DNA of 64,000 bases, taken from the NCBI GenBank assembly GCA_944328665.1, contig CALVHS010000021.1, positions 1-64,000 on the forward strand, written 5' to 3'. The notes beneath the pieces were generated by a model. The model worked only from the letters and a program-made list of their open reading frames with translations. It was not told where the DNA came from and did not search any database. Source of the stretch: an uncultured Clostridia bacterium. GTDB taxonomy: Bacteria; Bacillota; Clostridia; Christensenellales; Borkfalkiaceae. The position numbers and the translations under genes are program-made. How positions within the stretch are numbered: the stretch's first letter is position 1; each line of letters opens with the position of its first letter. Shown piece after piece: positions 47,417 to 56,367 of the stretch.

Positions 47417-47902
47417 TTACGAATTTTCCGAGTGGATCGGCATAATATTTACGTTAGCAGGGTCGCAGCCCGCCTCTTCGGTCAAAATATTGTAGATCGT
47501 CAAAAAGTCGTTATAAGCAAGTTCGGCAGCATTGACAAATACGTTTACATTGTCGGAATCCAATCCGATGCTGACCACCGCATCCGTGTAACCGACCGAT
47601 TTTATATATGTTTCCAGCAAAAGCTCCCGTTCCATCATGCCGACGATCTGCAATTTGAGCGACATCGCCTCGCTGTACGCCTGCGAATCCGCTTCCGAAC
47701 TTTGCAGGATGGAATCGAGCTGCAGCAGTTCTTCGTTGCGCGTCGTGTTGCGCTCCGTGCGGTAAGTAGCAAAATAGTTTGCCGTCGTCACGTCTTCCCC
47801 GGGGTCTGCCGCCGCGCCCGCAAGCACAAAGTTGAATACCGCCGTCACGGCGAGCAAAAGCACCAGTCCCGACATGATGATGATCTTTTTCGTCTTTGAC
47901 AT
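47417..47902 (-). CDS. spoIIIAH: Stage III sporulation protein AH
   Basis: Mother-cell partner of SpoIIQ in the A-Q channel. 161 residues: N-terminal membrane helix IIIMSGLVLLLAVTAVFNFVLAG and the YscJ-like C-terminal domain (DAVVSIGLDSDNVNVFVNAAELAYNDFLTIYNILTEE). Shorter than B. subtilis AH (218). Last gene of the spoIIIA operon. Confidence 0.92.
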   Translation of the reverse strand: MSKTKKIIIMSGLVLLLAVTAVFNFVLAGAAADPGEDVTTANYFATYRTERNTTRNEELLQLDSILQSSEADSQAYSEAMSLKLQIVGMMERELLLETYIKSVGYTDAVVSIGLDSDNVNVFVNAAELAYNDFLTIYNILTEEAGCDPANVNIMPIHSENS

Positions 47903-47926
47903 CTCCCTCTTCTCCTTATGATCGAT

Positions 47927-48421
47927 TTACTTTGCTTCCATCGTATATATTTTGATTAAGCTTTGGTCGATATCTAAAACGGACGCCGCCGCGGAGAGGA
48001 GGTCAAAGCGGACAGCGAGGCTCTCCGCTCCCTCCGCGACGATCAGAACGCCCGAAATTTCCGGCTTTTTTTCCTCGAGGACAACGACTTCACCGTCCAC
48101 AAGGACGGGCGAAGTGACGACGGATCCGTCCTCCCGCCCTACCGTCTCCGTCGCGATCACTTTTTCCCCTTCGTCTGCGAAAGAGATCATGACGGCGACC
48201 TCCCCCGCGCCGCGGATGGCGGAAAGCGTCTCGGAAAGCTGCCTTTCCAACAGGGTCGCGCGATCGGCCGTTCCCCCCTCTTCCGCCTCCCTGCCCGCAA
48301 ATAAGTTATACAGAAGGATAGCGGCGATCACGGCGACGATCAGCGCGACGGTGATCTCCAACAATCTGGACGAGCGCGTCTTTTTGCTTGCCGCGGGCGG
48401 CGGCGTCTCATGCGTAGACAT
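47927..48421 (-). CDS. spoIIIAG: Stage III sporulation protein AG
   Basis: Ring-forming channel protein of 164 residues: N-terminal helix LLEITVALIVAVIAAILLYNLFAG, then a domain with GAGEVAVMISFADEGEKVIATE and GVLIVAEGAESLAVRFDLLSAAASVL, as in AG. Overlaps AF by 14 bases. Shorter than B. subtilis AG (229). Confidence 0.92.
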   Translation of the reverse strand: MSTHETPPPAASKKTRSSRLLEITVALIVAVIAAILLYNLFAGREAEEGGTADRATLLERQLSETLSAIRGAGEVAVMISFADEGEKVIATETVGREDGSVVTSPVLVDGEVVVLEEKKPEISGVLIVAEGAESLAVRFDLLSAAASVLDIDQSLIKIYTMEAK

Positions 48422-48887
48422 CGATATCCTCCCTTGCCATCTGCAGCATTTCGGCAGTGCGCATCCCGATCTCGCTTATAACTAATATATGCTCGTCGTC
48501 GCCGTACATTCCGAAATTTTCTATTTCTACCGTCACTTTCGACCGTTCATACCCCGATCCGACAATATTTACCTCGATCTGAACGCGCACGCCGACGGAA
48601 AACTCCGCTTCGAGCGTCTCCTCCACCCGTTCGGCTTCCCGCGCGGCGCGTTCGCCGTAAAAGTAGCGCAGGAATCTTTCATCAAGTTCTATGTCTGACA
48701 CAGTTTGCTCCTTTTCCGGAAATTGAAAGTCATGTAAGAACCGAAACAGAGGCGAGACCATGACGGCGAGGCAGAGGATACGCAGCATGCCGTCTATAAA
48801 TTTCCCCATCTTCCCCTCGGGGAGGAGAACGACGGCGAGTGCGGAAAGAACGACCGCCCCGCAGACGCTTAAAATATACGCTTTCAT
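48408..48887 (-). CDS. spoIIIAF: Stage III sporulation protein AF
   Basis: 159 residues with two N-terminal membrane helices (ILSVCGAVVLSALAVVLLP and MLRILCLAVMVSPLFRFL) and a soluble C-terminal domain (VRVQIEVNIVGSGYERSKVTVEI). Position and topology match SpoIIIAF, one base after AE. Confidence 0.9.
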   Translation of the reverse strand: MKAYILSVCGAVVLSALAVVLLPEGKMGKFIDGMLRILCLAVMVSPLFRFLHDFQFPEKEQTVSDIELDERFLRYFYGERAAREAERVEETLEAEFSVGVRVQIEVNIVGSGYERSKVTVEIENFGMYGDDEHILVISEIGMRTAEMLQMAREDIDVYA

Positions 48888-48888
48888 T

Positions 48889-50082
48889 TCAAAACAAAGA
48901 ATTGGACGAGCAGATCAACAGGATGAGCGTGACGAAATACATGAATCCCACGCACAGCAGGCCAGCCGTAAAATAATTGACGGAAGAGGCGAGCGCGGAC
49001 AAAAATCCCGTGATCCGCGCGTCGCCGACGGGCTCCGAGACGGCGGCGGAAAGCCTGAGAAACAAGTTGTAGACGGCAAGCTGTACCAACGGAACGGCAA
49101 GCACAGACGCAAACAACAGCAAGCAGCAGGAACCGAGAGAATTTTTGATGAGTACGCTGCCCGCCACGAGAAAGTCGAGCCCCCCGCTCAAAAAACCGCC
49201 CACGACGGGAACGGAGTTGCCGATGGCATACTTCGCCGCCCGAAAGGAAAACCCGTCATACGTCGCCGACGTGATCCCCTGCACCGTCAAAAACAGCGTG
49301 AACACGGCGAGAGAAAGGCCCAACGCCCACTTGACGACACTCTGCGCAAAGGCGGCAAAGTGCGCAAGCCGCATCCCCTCCCCCATGCTCCCCGCCATAT
49401 GCAGCGCGCAGGCGAGCACGGCGAGCGGAAAAACGACGCCCGAAACGACGCGCACGATGATCTCGCTCAAAAAGAGCACGGCAGGCTGATAAACGGCGAC
49501 GGAGACGGTGCCGCCGCTCGTCGCGATCAGGGTCAGCAATGCGGGAAACGCCGCCTGCATTTGCCGCTGCATGGAATCCACCGCGCCGAAGCAATCGGCA
49601 ATGACCGAGGAAAGGGAGGATAGTACGAGCACGAGCACGGAAGCGTACCCGACAAAGAAGATCAACCGCGCCGTGCCCCGCTCCGAAAAGGCGCTGCGGA
49701 AATGTGCGAGCAAACCGCAGAGCAGGGCGATGGCGCAAATGGCGCAAAATGCAGGCAACAGCCCCTGTAATCCGTCAAAAACAGTGGCGGCAAACGCGGT
49801 AAAAATATCCCCATAATCTGCGGACAGATCTCCGGAAAGCAGCGCGGCGACGCGTTCTTTCCAGCCGCCCTCCCCGAAAAGCGCCCGCTGTTCTTCCGTC
49901 AAGGAATCCAAATATTCTTCCAGTTCGCCGAGGTCGAGTTCATCCAGCAGCGACCCCACCTGCTCTTCGAGCGCCTCTTCGGGCTCTTCCTGCGCCGCGG
50001 CGGGCACCGCCGCGAACAGCAACGCCGCAGGCAGCGCAAAAAGCAGCGCCGACAGCGAGGCAAACAGCTTGCCGCCCTTCAT
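48889..50082 (-). CDS. spoIIIAE: Stage III sporulation protein AE
   Basis: Large membrane subunit of the A-Q channel: 397 residues, close to B. subtilis AE (399), with a signal-like start (LFALPAALLFAAVPAAAQ), an acidic EEPEEALEEQVGSLLDELD segment, and about seven membrane helices. It overlaps AD by ATGA. Confidence 0.94.
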   Translation of the reverse strand: MKGGKLFASLSALLFALPAALLFAAVPAAAQEEPEEALEEQVGSLLDELDLGELEEYLDSLTEEQRALFGEGGWKERVAALLSGDLSADYGDIFTAFAATVFDGLQGLLPAFCAICAIALLCGLLAHFRSAFSERGTARLIFFVGYASVLVLVLSSLSSVIADCFGAVDSMQRQMQAAFPALLTLIATSGGTVSVAVYQPAVLFLSEIIVRVVSGVVFPLAVLACALHMAGSMGEGMRLAHFAAFAQSVVKWALGLSLAVFTLFLTVQGITSATYDGFSFRAAKYAIGNSVPVVGGFLSGGLDFLVAGSVLIKNSLGSCCLLLFASVLAVPLVQLAVYNLFLRLSAAVSEPVGDARITGFLSALASSVNYFTAGLLCVGFMYFVTLILLICSSNSLF

Positions 50083-50471
50083 ACCAATTCCAAAAAACCT
50101 CCGATCAGTTCAAGCAAACTGCGGATGACGGGCGCGGAAAGGGCAAAGACGATCACTTTGCCTGCCAACACCAGCTTGTCCGCGACGCTCTTGCATCCGA
50201 AATCTTCCACGATGCCTGCGCCGAATTCGACGAGGTACCCGACCGCCACGATCTTGATGACGATGCGCACCAAGGAATTGTCTATCCCCGTCTTGGCGGC
50301 GATCTCAGAAAAGATCTCAAAGGACGCGGCCATCATGTCGACGACAAAGAGCAGGATGACGATCGCCCCCGCGACGGTGACCGCAAAGGAAAGTTCGGGG
50401 CGGGAACCGCGCAGCAGCAGGGCGGCGAGCGCCGTGACTAAGGCGATGCCGACGATCTTGACGAGTTCCAT
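50079..50471 (-). CDS. spoIIIAD: Stage III sporulation protein AD
   Basis: A 130-residue membrane protein with several helices (VKIVGIALVTALAALLLRG, FAVTVAGAIVILLFVVDMM, VRIVIKIVAVGYLVEFGAGI); matches AD in size and order. It follows AC by 3 bases. Confidence 0.92.
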   Translation of the reverse strand: MELVKIVGIALVTALAALLLRGSRPELSFAVTVAGAIVILLFVVDMMAASFEIFSEIAAKTGIDNSLVRIVIKIVAVGYLVEFGAGIVEDFGCKSVADKLVLAGKVIVFALSAPVIRSLLELIGGFLELV

Positions 50472-50474
50472 ACG

Positions 50475-50672
50475 TCAAAAAAGATCAAAGATGGCGCGGA
50501 CGGAACCGAACAAGTCGCCGATCATGTCCAGCACCACCGTCAGCACGATGATCAACCCCGCGAGGCTGACGATGGTCGCAATGTCGTCCCGATCGGATTT
50601 TTTCAGGATCTGACACACGATCGTAACGATGATGCCCACTGCGGCGATCTTAAAGATGACATCGATCTGCAT
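50475..50672 (-). CDS. spoIIIAC: Stage III sporulation protein AC
   Basis: Small two-helix membrane protein of 65 residues (IFKIAAVGIIVTIVCQILKK and IATIVSLAGLIIVLTVVLDMI), the expected size and place for AC. Confidence 0.93.
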   Translation of the reverse strand: MQIDVIFKIAAVGIIVTIVCQILKKSDRDDIATIVSLAGLIIVLTVVLDMIGDLFGSVRAIFDLF

Positions 50673-50680
50673 TTTCCCTC

Positions 50681-51151
50681 CTACGCGAGGATGACGGCGA
50701 CGACCAGCCCGAACAAAAATCCGAGCTTTCCATACAGTTCGTTCCGCCGCTTACACTCCGCCCCGCTCTCCTCTTTCAGCCGCTCCGCCCTGGCGCGTAC
50801 AGAACAGAGGTACTCCCTCTGCGATGTGGCGTCACTCCTGCCCACCATCAGAAAATAATCGCGGACAAAATTCTTTTCCCCCTCCGTCAGATACGCAAGT
50901 TCTGCACTCTCCGCCACATACCCCTTTTCTCCTTTTTCCGCGACGAGCGCGGCAAGGTCCCCCTTCGCCTCCCCCTCCCCGAGCAGCGCGGAAAAGGGCT
51001 TCCTCGTATAACTGACCTCGTCGATGAGCCGCGCATTAAAGCGGTCGAATTCATAGAAAAAATCCCTCCGTTTGCGGTACTTGCGAGCAAACATACCGCC
51101 CGCGAACGTACACAATACTACGAGAAGAATGCTCAAAAAGATCTTGATCAT
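50681..51151 (-). CDS. spoIIIAB: Stage III sporulation protein AB
   Basis: 156 residues: N-terminal helix FLSILLVVLCTFAGGMFA, a soluble coiled region with RRDFFYEFDRFNARLIDEVSYTRKPFSALL, and a C-terminal helix LGFLFGLVVAVILA. It resembles type II/GspF-like SpoIIIAB. Overlaps spoIIIAA by ATGA. Confidence 0.92.
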   Translation of the reverse strand: MIKIFLSILLVVLCTFAGGMFARKYRKRRDFFYEFDRFNARLIDEVSYTRKPFSALLGEGEAKGDLAALVAEKGEKGYVAESAELAYLTEGEKNFVRDYFLMVGRSDATSQREYLCSVRARAERLKEESGAECKRRNELYGKLGFLFGLVVAVILA

Positions 51152-52050
51152 GCCCCGTACACGCAGCGCGCCCCCGCGTCATAGATATGCGCCACCTTGC
51201 CGATCCCATCTGCCGCAAGTTCCGTATAGCTGTCGAACAGGCGATCCCGCAGGGCGCGCGCGAATGCCGGCACGGCACAAAAGCCGGCAAAATCCGCACA
51301 ATGCGCCGAAGCGATCACCCGCACGCCGCTGCGGATGCAGGCCGCACAGACTTCTACCTCCTCTTCCCCGAACAGCTCGTCCATGACGATGAGGTCGGGG
51401 CGCATCGCGCGGACGGCGACCGCCGCGGCATCCCGCTTGCATGCGTAGCGCAGCACATCGCAAAAGGGGCCGATATCGAGGGAAAAATCCTTATATACCG
51501 CGGCGATCTCGTTGCGTTCGTCGTCGAGAAGGATGTTGATACGGTATTTTTGTGCAATCAGGCGGATGAGGTCGCGCAGGATCGTCGTCTTTCCCCGTCC
51601 CGGCGGAGAAAGGATCATGCAACTCTCGATTCCCTTAGAAAAGCGCTCGGAAAACAAAAGCGCCGCCGCGCCTTTCACTTCGTGCGGGATGCGAACGTTC
51701 AGGGAGGTGATCTCCCTGATGGCGGAAGGTACGCCGTTCTCGTAGACGAAGGCGCCCGCCAACCCGACGCGCTCGCCGCAAGCGCCCGTCAAAAACCCCT
51801 GCTTCATCTGCTCGGCGACAGAATAAACGGAAAATTCGCTCAGGCGATCGACCATCCCGCCGATCTCGGCATACGAACACACGAGCGCGTCCTCCTTCCG
51901 TTCCGTCGCGCCGTGCTCCCCCAAAAACACATATCTTCCGCCGAGATCGCAGACCACGGGACACCCCGCGCGCAGGCGCAGCTCATAGAGCAGATTGACA
52001 TTGACATAGCGGATCGCCTCGCGCAGAGGCGGAGCCAAAAATTCCAACAC
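51148..52050 (-). CDS. spoIIIAA: Stage III sporulation protein AA (secretion-type ATPase)
   Basis: Motor ATPase of the mother-cell channel complex, 300 residues. Walker A is the atypical SPPGRGKTTILRDL, Walker B LIVMDELFG, with a GERVGLAGAF upstream. I start at a GTG (52050), with a strong GGGGGAGG SD before it. First gene of an eight-gene operon. Confidence 0.95.
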   Translation of the reverse strand: MLEFLAPPLREAIRYVNVNLLYELRLRAGCPVVCDLGGRYVFLGEHGATERKEDALVCSYAEIGGMVDRLSEFSVYSVAEQMKQGFLTGACGERVGLAGAFVYENGVPSAIREITSLNVRIPHEVKGAAALLFSERFSKGIESCMILSPPGRGKTTILRDLIRLIAQKYRINILLDDERNEIAAVYKDFSLDIGPFCDVLRYACKRDAAAVAVRAMRPDLIVMDELFGEEEVEVCAACIRSGVRVIASAHCADFAGFCAVPAFARALRDRLFDSYTELAADGIGKVAHIYDAGARCVYGA

Positions 52051-52091
52051 GGCCTGTCCTCCCCCGGCTCTCCCTTCCCTCGGAATACTCT

Positions 52092-52121
52092 ACTATATGC
52101 GGCAGCATTCCCCGTTATGCA
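52092..52121 (-). promoter_or_regulatory. Candidate sigma-E promoter of spoIIIA
   Basis: Minus strand: TGCATAA (52115-52121), about 15 bases, then CATATAGT (52092-52099), resembling the sigma-E -35 and -10 (CATACANT). It is 42 bases before spoIIIAA. spoIIIA is a sigma-E operon in Bacillus. Confidence 0.45.
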
Positions 52122-52158
52122 AAAAAACCGGGGAAAAGATCTCCCCGGGATACACAAA

Positions 52159-52186
52159 GCGGGCGGAAGCCGATGCTTCCGCCCGC
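52159..52186. terminator. Hairpin after the membrane protein gene
   Basis: A perfect 12-bp stem, GCGGGCGGAAGC, with loop CGAT/ATCG lies 19 bases past the stop of the 52205-53623 gene. The T run is better on the plus strand (CTGTTTTTC) than on the minus (TTTGTG). Confidence 0.65.
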
Positions 52187-52204
52187 CTGTTTTTCTGTAC
52201 TTTT

Positions 52205-53623
52205 TTACCGTTCGCCGCGGCGCTTCAGGAGCGAGATCTCCTGCTTGCATTGTTTGATGCGCTTTTTGACGGGATGACACCAGAAGATGGATATGATCCA
52301 AAGCGCGAGCAGGCAGAGTGCGGAGACATACGTCATCCCCGCGAACTTGATGGAGAGGGACGCCAGCTGAGCAGGAAACGCGGGGATCAGCTGCGGTCCC
52401 AACAGCAGCGCCAACGTCGGCACCAACAGGAAGATGAAAAAGGGCAAAAACGCCGTCATCTTCACATACCACATCCCCACCTTTTTATTGGGGAGCAGGA
52501 TATGCAGCAGCGCAAAGAACGCCAAGATCGCCCAGCAACCCGCACAGAGAAGGAGAAGCGCGGAAATGCCGAGGCAAACATAGCGCACGATCTCGATCGT
52601 TGATTCGTCCATCTCGTCCACAATGGAAGCGGGATCTTCGAGAACGGAGATCAGCAGATCGATCTCGTCTTCGCCGTCAGCCGCCTCGTTTTGATCAGAT
52701 GCCGCCGCGCGGGAAACCGCCGCGGGCTTTTGCTTTTCCAAAAGGCTCATACCTGCCGCGACGGGCGTCTCCTCGGGGATATCAACGGAAGGGCCGGAAG
52801 GCTCTTCCTCCGGCGTGTCTTCGGAAGGGCCGGAAGGCACCTCCCCTTCCGGATCGCCGCCGGGAAACACGATCCCCTCTTCCTTTAATTTTTGCAAGAC
52901 GGAAGTCAACAGATTGGAAACGGAGTAATTGCCCTCTTCGTCCTTCATCAGTTCGACCGCCTTGTCGAAATATTCGGAGATGGTCTCTTTGTCGCTTTCC
53001 GTCAGTTCTAAGCCGAGCTGATCGCGGGCGAACGTCTCGCTTGTGTCCATAAATTCCGTCTTGGCGGCAACGGGATCCTGTTCGCCGATCAAGCGTATCG
53101 TCTCGTTAAAGACCGTCGTATCGATATCCTCGGGCACGACCCCTTCCGGAAGTTCGCTTACCGTCTGCATCATGGCATATCCCATCAGCGCGGGCGCCGT
53201 CTGCTCGCTGACGGTATCGACCAACGCGTCGAGATCCGGTACGGAATTCTCGATGAGCGCGCGCAGGCTTTCACGCGAGCCGCTGCGCGCCACGTTGATG
53301 ATATCGCCCGGCTGCAATTCGACCGAGATGTCGACATCGATGTCCTTAAGTATGTAAGCGATCGTCTGCGTCTGCGTCATCCCGCTTCCGTTCTCCGTCT
53401 CGGTGCCGCCGATACCGTTTTCTTCCATGAAATCGGTGACAGCCGCGACAAACTGACGGTCAACATGCACGTTCAGCCCGAACAGACTGCTCAACAACAG
53501 CGAAGCCGCCGCGATGAGAGAGATGACGAGAATGATAAGGTTCGGCGCGATCAGATGATTGTTCAGGCGCCGCTTCTCTTTCTTCAAAGACTCTAATGTG
53601 GCGGGAGCATTCGTTTCTGCCAT
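52205..53623 (-). CDS. Unrecognised membrane protein with large outer domain
   Basis: A 472-residue protein not recognised. Basic coiled N-terminus (ATLESLKKEKRRLNNHL), one membrane helix (LIILVISLIAAASLLLSSLF, about 29-48), then an extracytoplasmic region of about 300 residues with acidic linker (PSGPSEDTPEEEPSGPSVD), then about four C-terminal membrane helices (from IVRYVCLGISALLLLC) and a basic tail KKRIKQCKQEISLLKRR. Its own promoter lies 33 bases upstream. It sits between acpP and the spoIIIA operon. Confidence 0.8.
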   Translation of the reverse strand: MAETNAPATLESLKKEKRRLNNHLIAPNLIILVISLIAAASLLLSSLFGLNVHVDRQFVAAVTDFMEENGIGGTETENGSGMTQTQTIAYILKDIDVDISVELQPGDIINVARSGSRESLRALIENSVPDLDALVDTVSEQTAPALMGYAMMQTVSELPEGVVPEDIDTTVFNETIRLIGEQDPVAAKTEFMDTSETFARDQLGLELTESDKETISEYFDKAVELMKDEEGNYSVSNLLTSVLQKLKEEGIVFPGGDPEGEVPSGPSEDTPEEEPSGPSVDIPEETPVAAGMSLLEKQKPAAVSRAAASDQNEAADGEDEIDLLISVLEDPASIVDEMDESTIEIVRYVCLGISALLLLCAGCWAILAFFALLHILLPNKKVGMWYVKMTAFLPFFIFLLVPTLALLLGPQLIPAFPAQLASLSIKFAGMTYVSALCLLALWIISIFWCHPVKKRIKQCKQEISLLKRRGER

Positions 53624-53655
53624 ATTTTTACCTCACTTTCCGCAAAATCGACTAT

Positions 53656-53684
53656 ATTATATTCCTTTCCTTCCGAAAAGTCAA
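53656..53684 (-). promoter_or_regulatory. Promoter of the 52205-53623 membrane protein gene
   Basis: Minus strand: -35 TTGACT (53679-53684), 17-base spacer, -10 TATAAT (53656-53661), 32 bases before the ATG; SD GTGAGG. Confidence 0.72.
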
Positions 53685-53723
53685 GGATTAAGACGCCGCT
53701 GACGCGATCCCGGCCCGAAAAAC

Positions 53724-53749
53724 GCGCCCCGCGGGATACCGCGGGGCGC
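53724..53749 (-). terminator. Rho-independent terminator after acpP
   Basis: An 11-bp perfect stem, GCGCCCCGCGG, with a 4-base loop lies 6 bases past the acpP stop and is followed on the minus strand by GTTTTTC. Confidence 0.9.
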
Positions 53750-53755
53750 CGTGCC

Positions 53756-53983
53756 TCACTTTTCCAGTTTTTCGATCATCTCGACGATGTCTTTCACCGT
53801 CTTGACGCCCGCGATGTCGTCCTCGGGGATCGAAATGCCGTAATCATCCTCCAAAGAGATCAGAAGTTCGACGACGTCGAGAGAATCCGCCCCCAGATCT
53901 TTAATGATATCGCTCTCCAACGTGATCTTTTCCGCCGGCAAATTGAGTTGCTTTGCCAACATCGCCCTGACTTTTTCAAACAT
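53756..53983 (-). CDS. acpP: Acyl carrier protein
   Basis: Carries growing acyl chains on a phosphopantetheine arm attached to the Ser in GADSLDVVEL. 75 residues, acidic, standard AcpP. I start at 53983 (MFEKVRAML) because it is the normal family start; an ATG 9 bases earlier is closer to the SD GGAGG. Single-gene unit with its own promoter and terminator; no fab genes adjoin. Confidence 0.95.
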   Translation of the reverse strand: MFEKVRAMLAKQLNLPAEKITLESDIIKDLGADSLDVVELLISLEDDYGISIPEDDIAGVKTVKDIVEMIEKLEK

Positions 53984-54013
53984 AAATGTCATATCCTCCT
54001 GTGTTATGCCACT

Positions 54014-54042
54014 ATTTTACTAAATACGGCGGGTTTTGTCAA
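54014..54042 (-). promoter_or_regulatory. Promoter of acpP
   Basis: Minus strand: -35 TTGACA (54037-54042), 17-base spacer, -10 TAAAAT (54014-54019), about 30 bases before the acpP ATG. Confidence 0.78.
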
Positions 54043-54093
54043 TATCTTTTTTTGTATTTTTGCCCGATCGGCAAAAAAGCCGTCCTTTCGCCT

Positions 54094-56280
54094 TTACTGC
54101 GCCTTCGCGCGCGGCCGCTTCATCGTCAGTCCGATGCGGTTCTTTTTGACGTCCACGTCTTTGACCCAGACGGTGACCGCCTGTCCGACCTTCAAGACGT
54201 CGGAAGGATGCCGGATATAGCGGTCGGTGATCTCAGAAATATGCACGAGGCCGTCCTGATGGACGCCGATGTCGATAAACGCACCGAAATCGACGACGTT
54301 GCGAACCGTGCCGGTCAGTTCCATCCCGGGCGCCAGATCTTTGATGTCCATGATGTCCGAGCGCAAAACGGGCTTGGGCAAAGAATCACGCACGTCCCGC
54401 CCCGGTTTGACGATCTCGGCGACGATATCTTTCAGGGTGGGCACGTCCAGCCCGGTCTCCGCGGCGACCTTCCCTTCACCGTAATTTTTGACCTTTTGCG
54501 GAAGGTCGGCGATCCTGCCCTCTTTCACGTCCTCCTCGGTATAGCCAAAAAGCCGCAAAAGTTTTTCTGCGGCGGCATATGATTCGGGGTGTACCGCCGT
54601 ATTGTCGAGAATATTGTCCCCGCCGGGGATACGCAAAAAGCCCGCGCACTGGGTAAACGCCTTTTCTCCGAGTTTGGGCACCTTTAAGATCTCTTTGCGG
54701 GAGCGGAACCTGCCGTTCCCTTCCCGATAAGCGACGATGTTTTTGGCGATGCCGGCATTCAGCCCCGCGACATAGCGGAGCAGCGAGACGCTCGCCGTAT
54801 TGAGGTCGACCCCCACGCTGTTGACGCAGTCTTCGAGAACGCCGGAAAGGACGCTGTCAAGCCTCTTTTTGTCCATGTCGTGCTGATACTGCCCGACGCC
54901 GATGGACTTCGGGTCGATCTTGATCAGTTCCGCGAGCGGATCCTGCAGCCGGCGAGCGATAGAGACGGCGCTTCGCTCCGCCACGTCGTAATCGGGAAAC
55001 TCTTCCGCGCCGAGAGGGCTTGCCGAATAAACGGAAGCGCCCGCCTCGGAGACGACGATGTATTCGACATCCCTGCCCGTCTCTTCTTTGATCTCTCCGA
55101 TAAGTTCCGCGACGAAGATCTCGCTCTCTTTCGAAGCGGTGCCGTTGCCGATAGAGATGACCTGCACCCCGTATTTTTCGATGAATTCTTTGAGTTTTGC
55201 TTTGGCTGCGTCCACGTTCTGCTTGGGCCCGGGCGTAGGATAGACGACCGTCTTGTCGAGCACCTTGCCCGTGCCGTCCACCACGGCGATCTTGCAGCCC
55301 GTCCTGTATGCGGGGTCAAGCCCGAGCGTCACCTTATCCTTGACGGGCGGCTGCATGAGCAGCGGCTTCAGATTGACTTCGAACATCTTGATCGCCTGCT
55401 CGCTCGCCGCTTCCGTGAGCGCCGCGCGCACTTCTCTCTCGATAGAAGGGCAGATGAGCCGCCCGTACCCGTCCTCGACCGCTTCTCTGACCAACTGCGT
55501 CGCATAGCCGCCGTCCTTAAGATAAGCCGCCCCCGCAACGCGCTTGGCGATCTCTTCGTTGAAGATCACCTTGACCTTGAGAAAACCCTCTTTTTCTCCG
55601 CGGTTGATCGCCAAAACGCGATGGCTTTTGATCTCGGGCACCAGCTCGCTGTATTCGGCGTACATCTCGTACGTCTTGGCGCCGTCCTTTTCTCCGTTGA
55701 CGAGTTTAGTGACGATCTCACCGTTTTTCATGAAAAGATTGCGCAGCTTTTTACGCACGAGCGCATCGTCGGACACGATCTCGGCGATGATGTCCTTCGC
55801 GCCGGCGATCGCCTCGTCCGCATTCGCGACGCCCTTCTCTTCGTCGATATATTTTTCCGCTTCCGCGCGCACGTCGGCGCTCTTGTCCTGCGCAAGGATA
55901 AAGTCCGCCAAAGGCTGCAGGCCCTTTTCGATCGCAACGCTCGCGCGCGTCTTTTTCTTCTGCTTATACGGGCGATAGATATCTTCCACCTCCGTGAGGG
56001 TGGAAGCCGCATCCAGCGCTTTTTGTATCTCCTCCGTCATCTTGCCCTGTTCGGCGATGGCGCCCGCCACCTCTTCCTTCCTCTTTTCCAAATTGCGAAG
56101 GTAAGCGAGCCTGTCATTCAATTCGCGCAACACCTGATCGTCGCAGCTGCCCGTCATTTCTTTGCGGTATCGCGCGATAAACGGGATCGTGTTGCCTTCA
56201 TCGATCAGGCCGATGATGTTTTGCATCTTGTCTGCTTTGACGGAAGGAAATTCTTCCGTCAGTTTTTTTACGATGTCCAT
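54094..56280 (-). CDS. tex: Tex-family RNA-binding protein
   Basis: A 728-residue protein with N-terminal helical Tex region, a YqgF-like domain (LGLDPAYRTGCKIAVVDGTGKVLD), a helix-hairpin-helix part (DLNTASVSLLRYVAGLNAGIAKNIV) and a C-terminal S1 domain (GMELTGTVRNVVDFGAFIDIGVHQDGLVHISEI). Tex is thought to act in transcription or RNA turnover. No partner gene is adjacent. Confidence 0.95.
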   Translation of the reverse strand: MDIVKKLTEEFPSVKADKMQNIIGLIDEGNTIPFIARYRKEMTGSCDDQVLRELNDRLAYLRNLEKRKEEVAGAIAEQGKMTEEIQKALDAASTLTEVEDIYRPYKQKKKTRASVAIEKGLQPLADFILAQDKSADVRAEAEKYIDEEKGVANADEAIAGAKDIIAEIVSDDALVRKKLRNLFMKNGEIVTKLVNGEKDGAKTYEMYAEYSELVPEIKSHRVLAINRGEKEGFLKVKVIFNEEIAKRVAGAAYLKDGGYATQLVREAVEDGYGRLICPSIEREVRAALTEAASEQAIKMFEVNLKPLLMQPPVKDKVTLGLDPAYRTGCKIAVVDGTGKVLDKTVVYPTPGPKQNVDAAKAKLKEFIEKYGVQVISIGNGTASKESEIFVAELIGEIKEETGRDVEYIVVSEAGASVYSASPLGAEEFPDYDVAERSAVSIARRLQDPLAELIKIDPKSIGVGQYQHDMDKKRLDSVLSGVLEDCVNSVGVDLNTASVSLLRYVAGLNAGIAKNIVAYREGNGRFRSRKEILKVPKLGEKAFTQCAGFLRIPGGDNILDNTAVHPESYAAAEKLLRLFGYTEEDVKEGRIADLPQKVKNYGEGKVAAETGLDVPTLKDIVAEIVKPGRDVRDSLPKPVLRSDIMDIKDLAPGMELTGTVRNVVDFGAFIDIGVHQDGLVHISEITDRYIRHPSDVLKVGQAVTVWVKDVDVKKNRIGLTMKRPRAKAQ

Positions 56281-56307
56281 GCTTCTCTCCGTATCAAACT
56301 AAAAGGC

Positions 56308-56331
56308 CGCCCCGATCCCTTTGCCGGGGCG
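56308..56331 (-). terminator. Terminator after the DNA alkylation repair gene
   Basis: A 7-bp stem, CGCCCCG / CGGGGCG, with a 10-base loop is followed on the minus strand by GCCTTTTAG. It lies 37 bases after the repair gene. A weak TACAAT just upstream might instead start tex transcription with this hairpin at its 5' end. Confidence 0.6.
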
Positions 56332-56367
56332 TTTTCATTATTGTATCATATTCCGAAAAGTTTTTCA

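Noticed and set aside
54056..54076. Hairpin TTTTTGCC / GGCAAAAA as a tex terminator
   Set aside because: On the minus strand it is followed by A-rich sequence, not a T run, and the loop is asymmetric.
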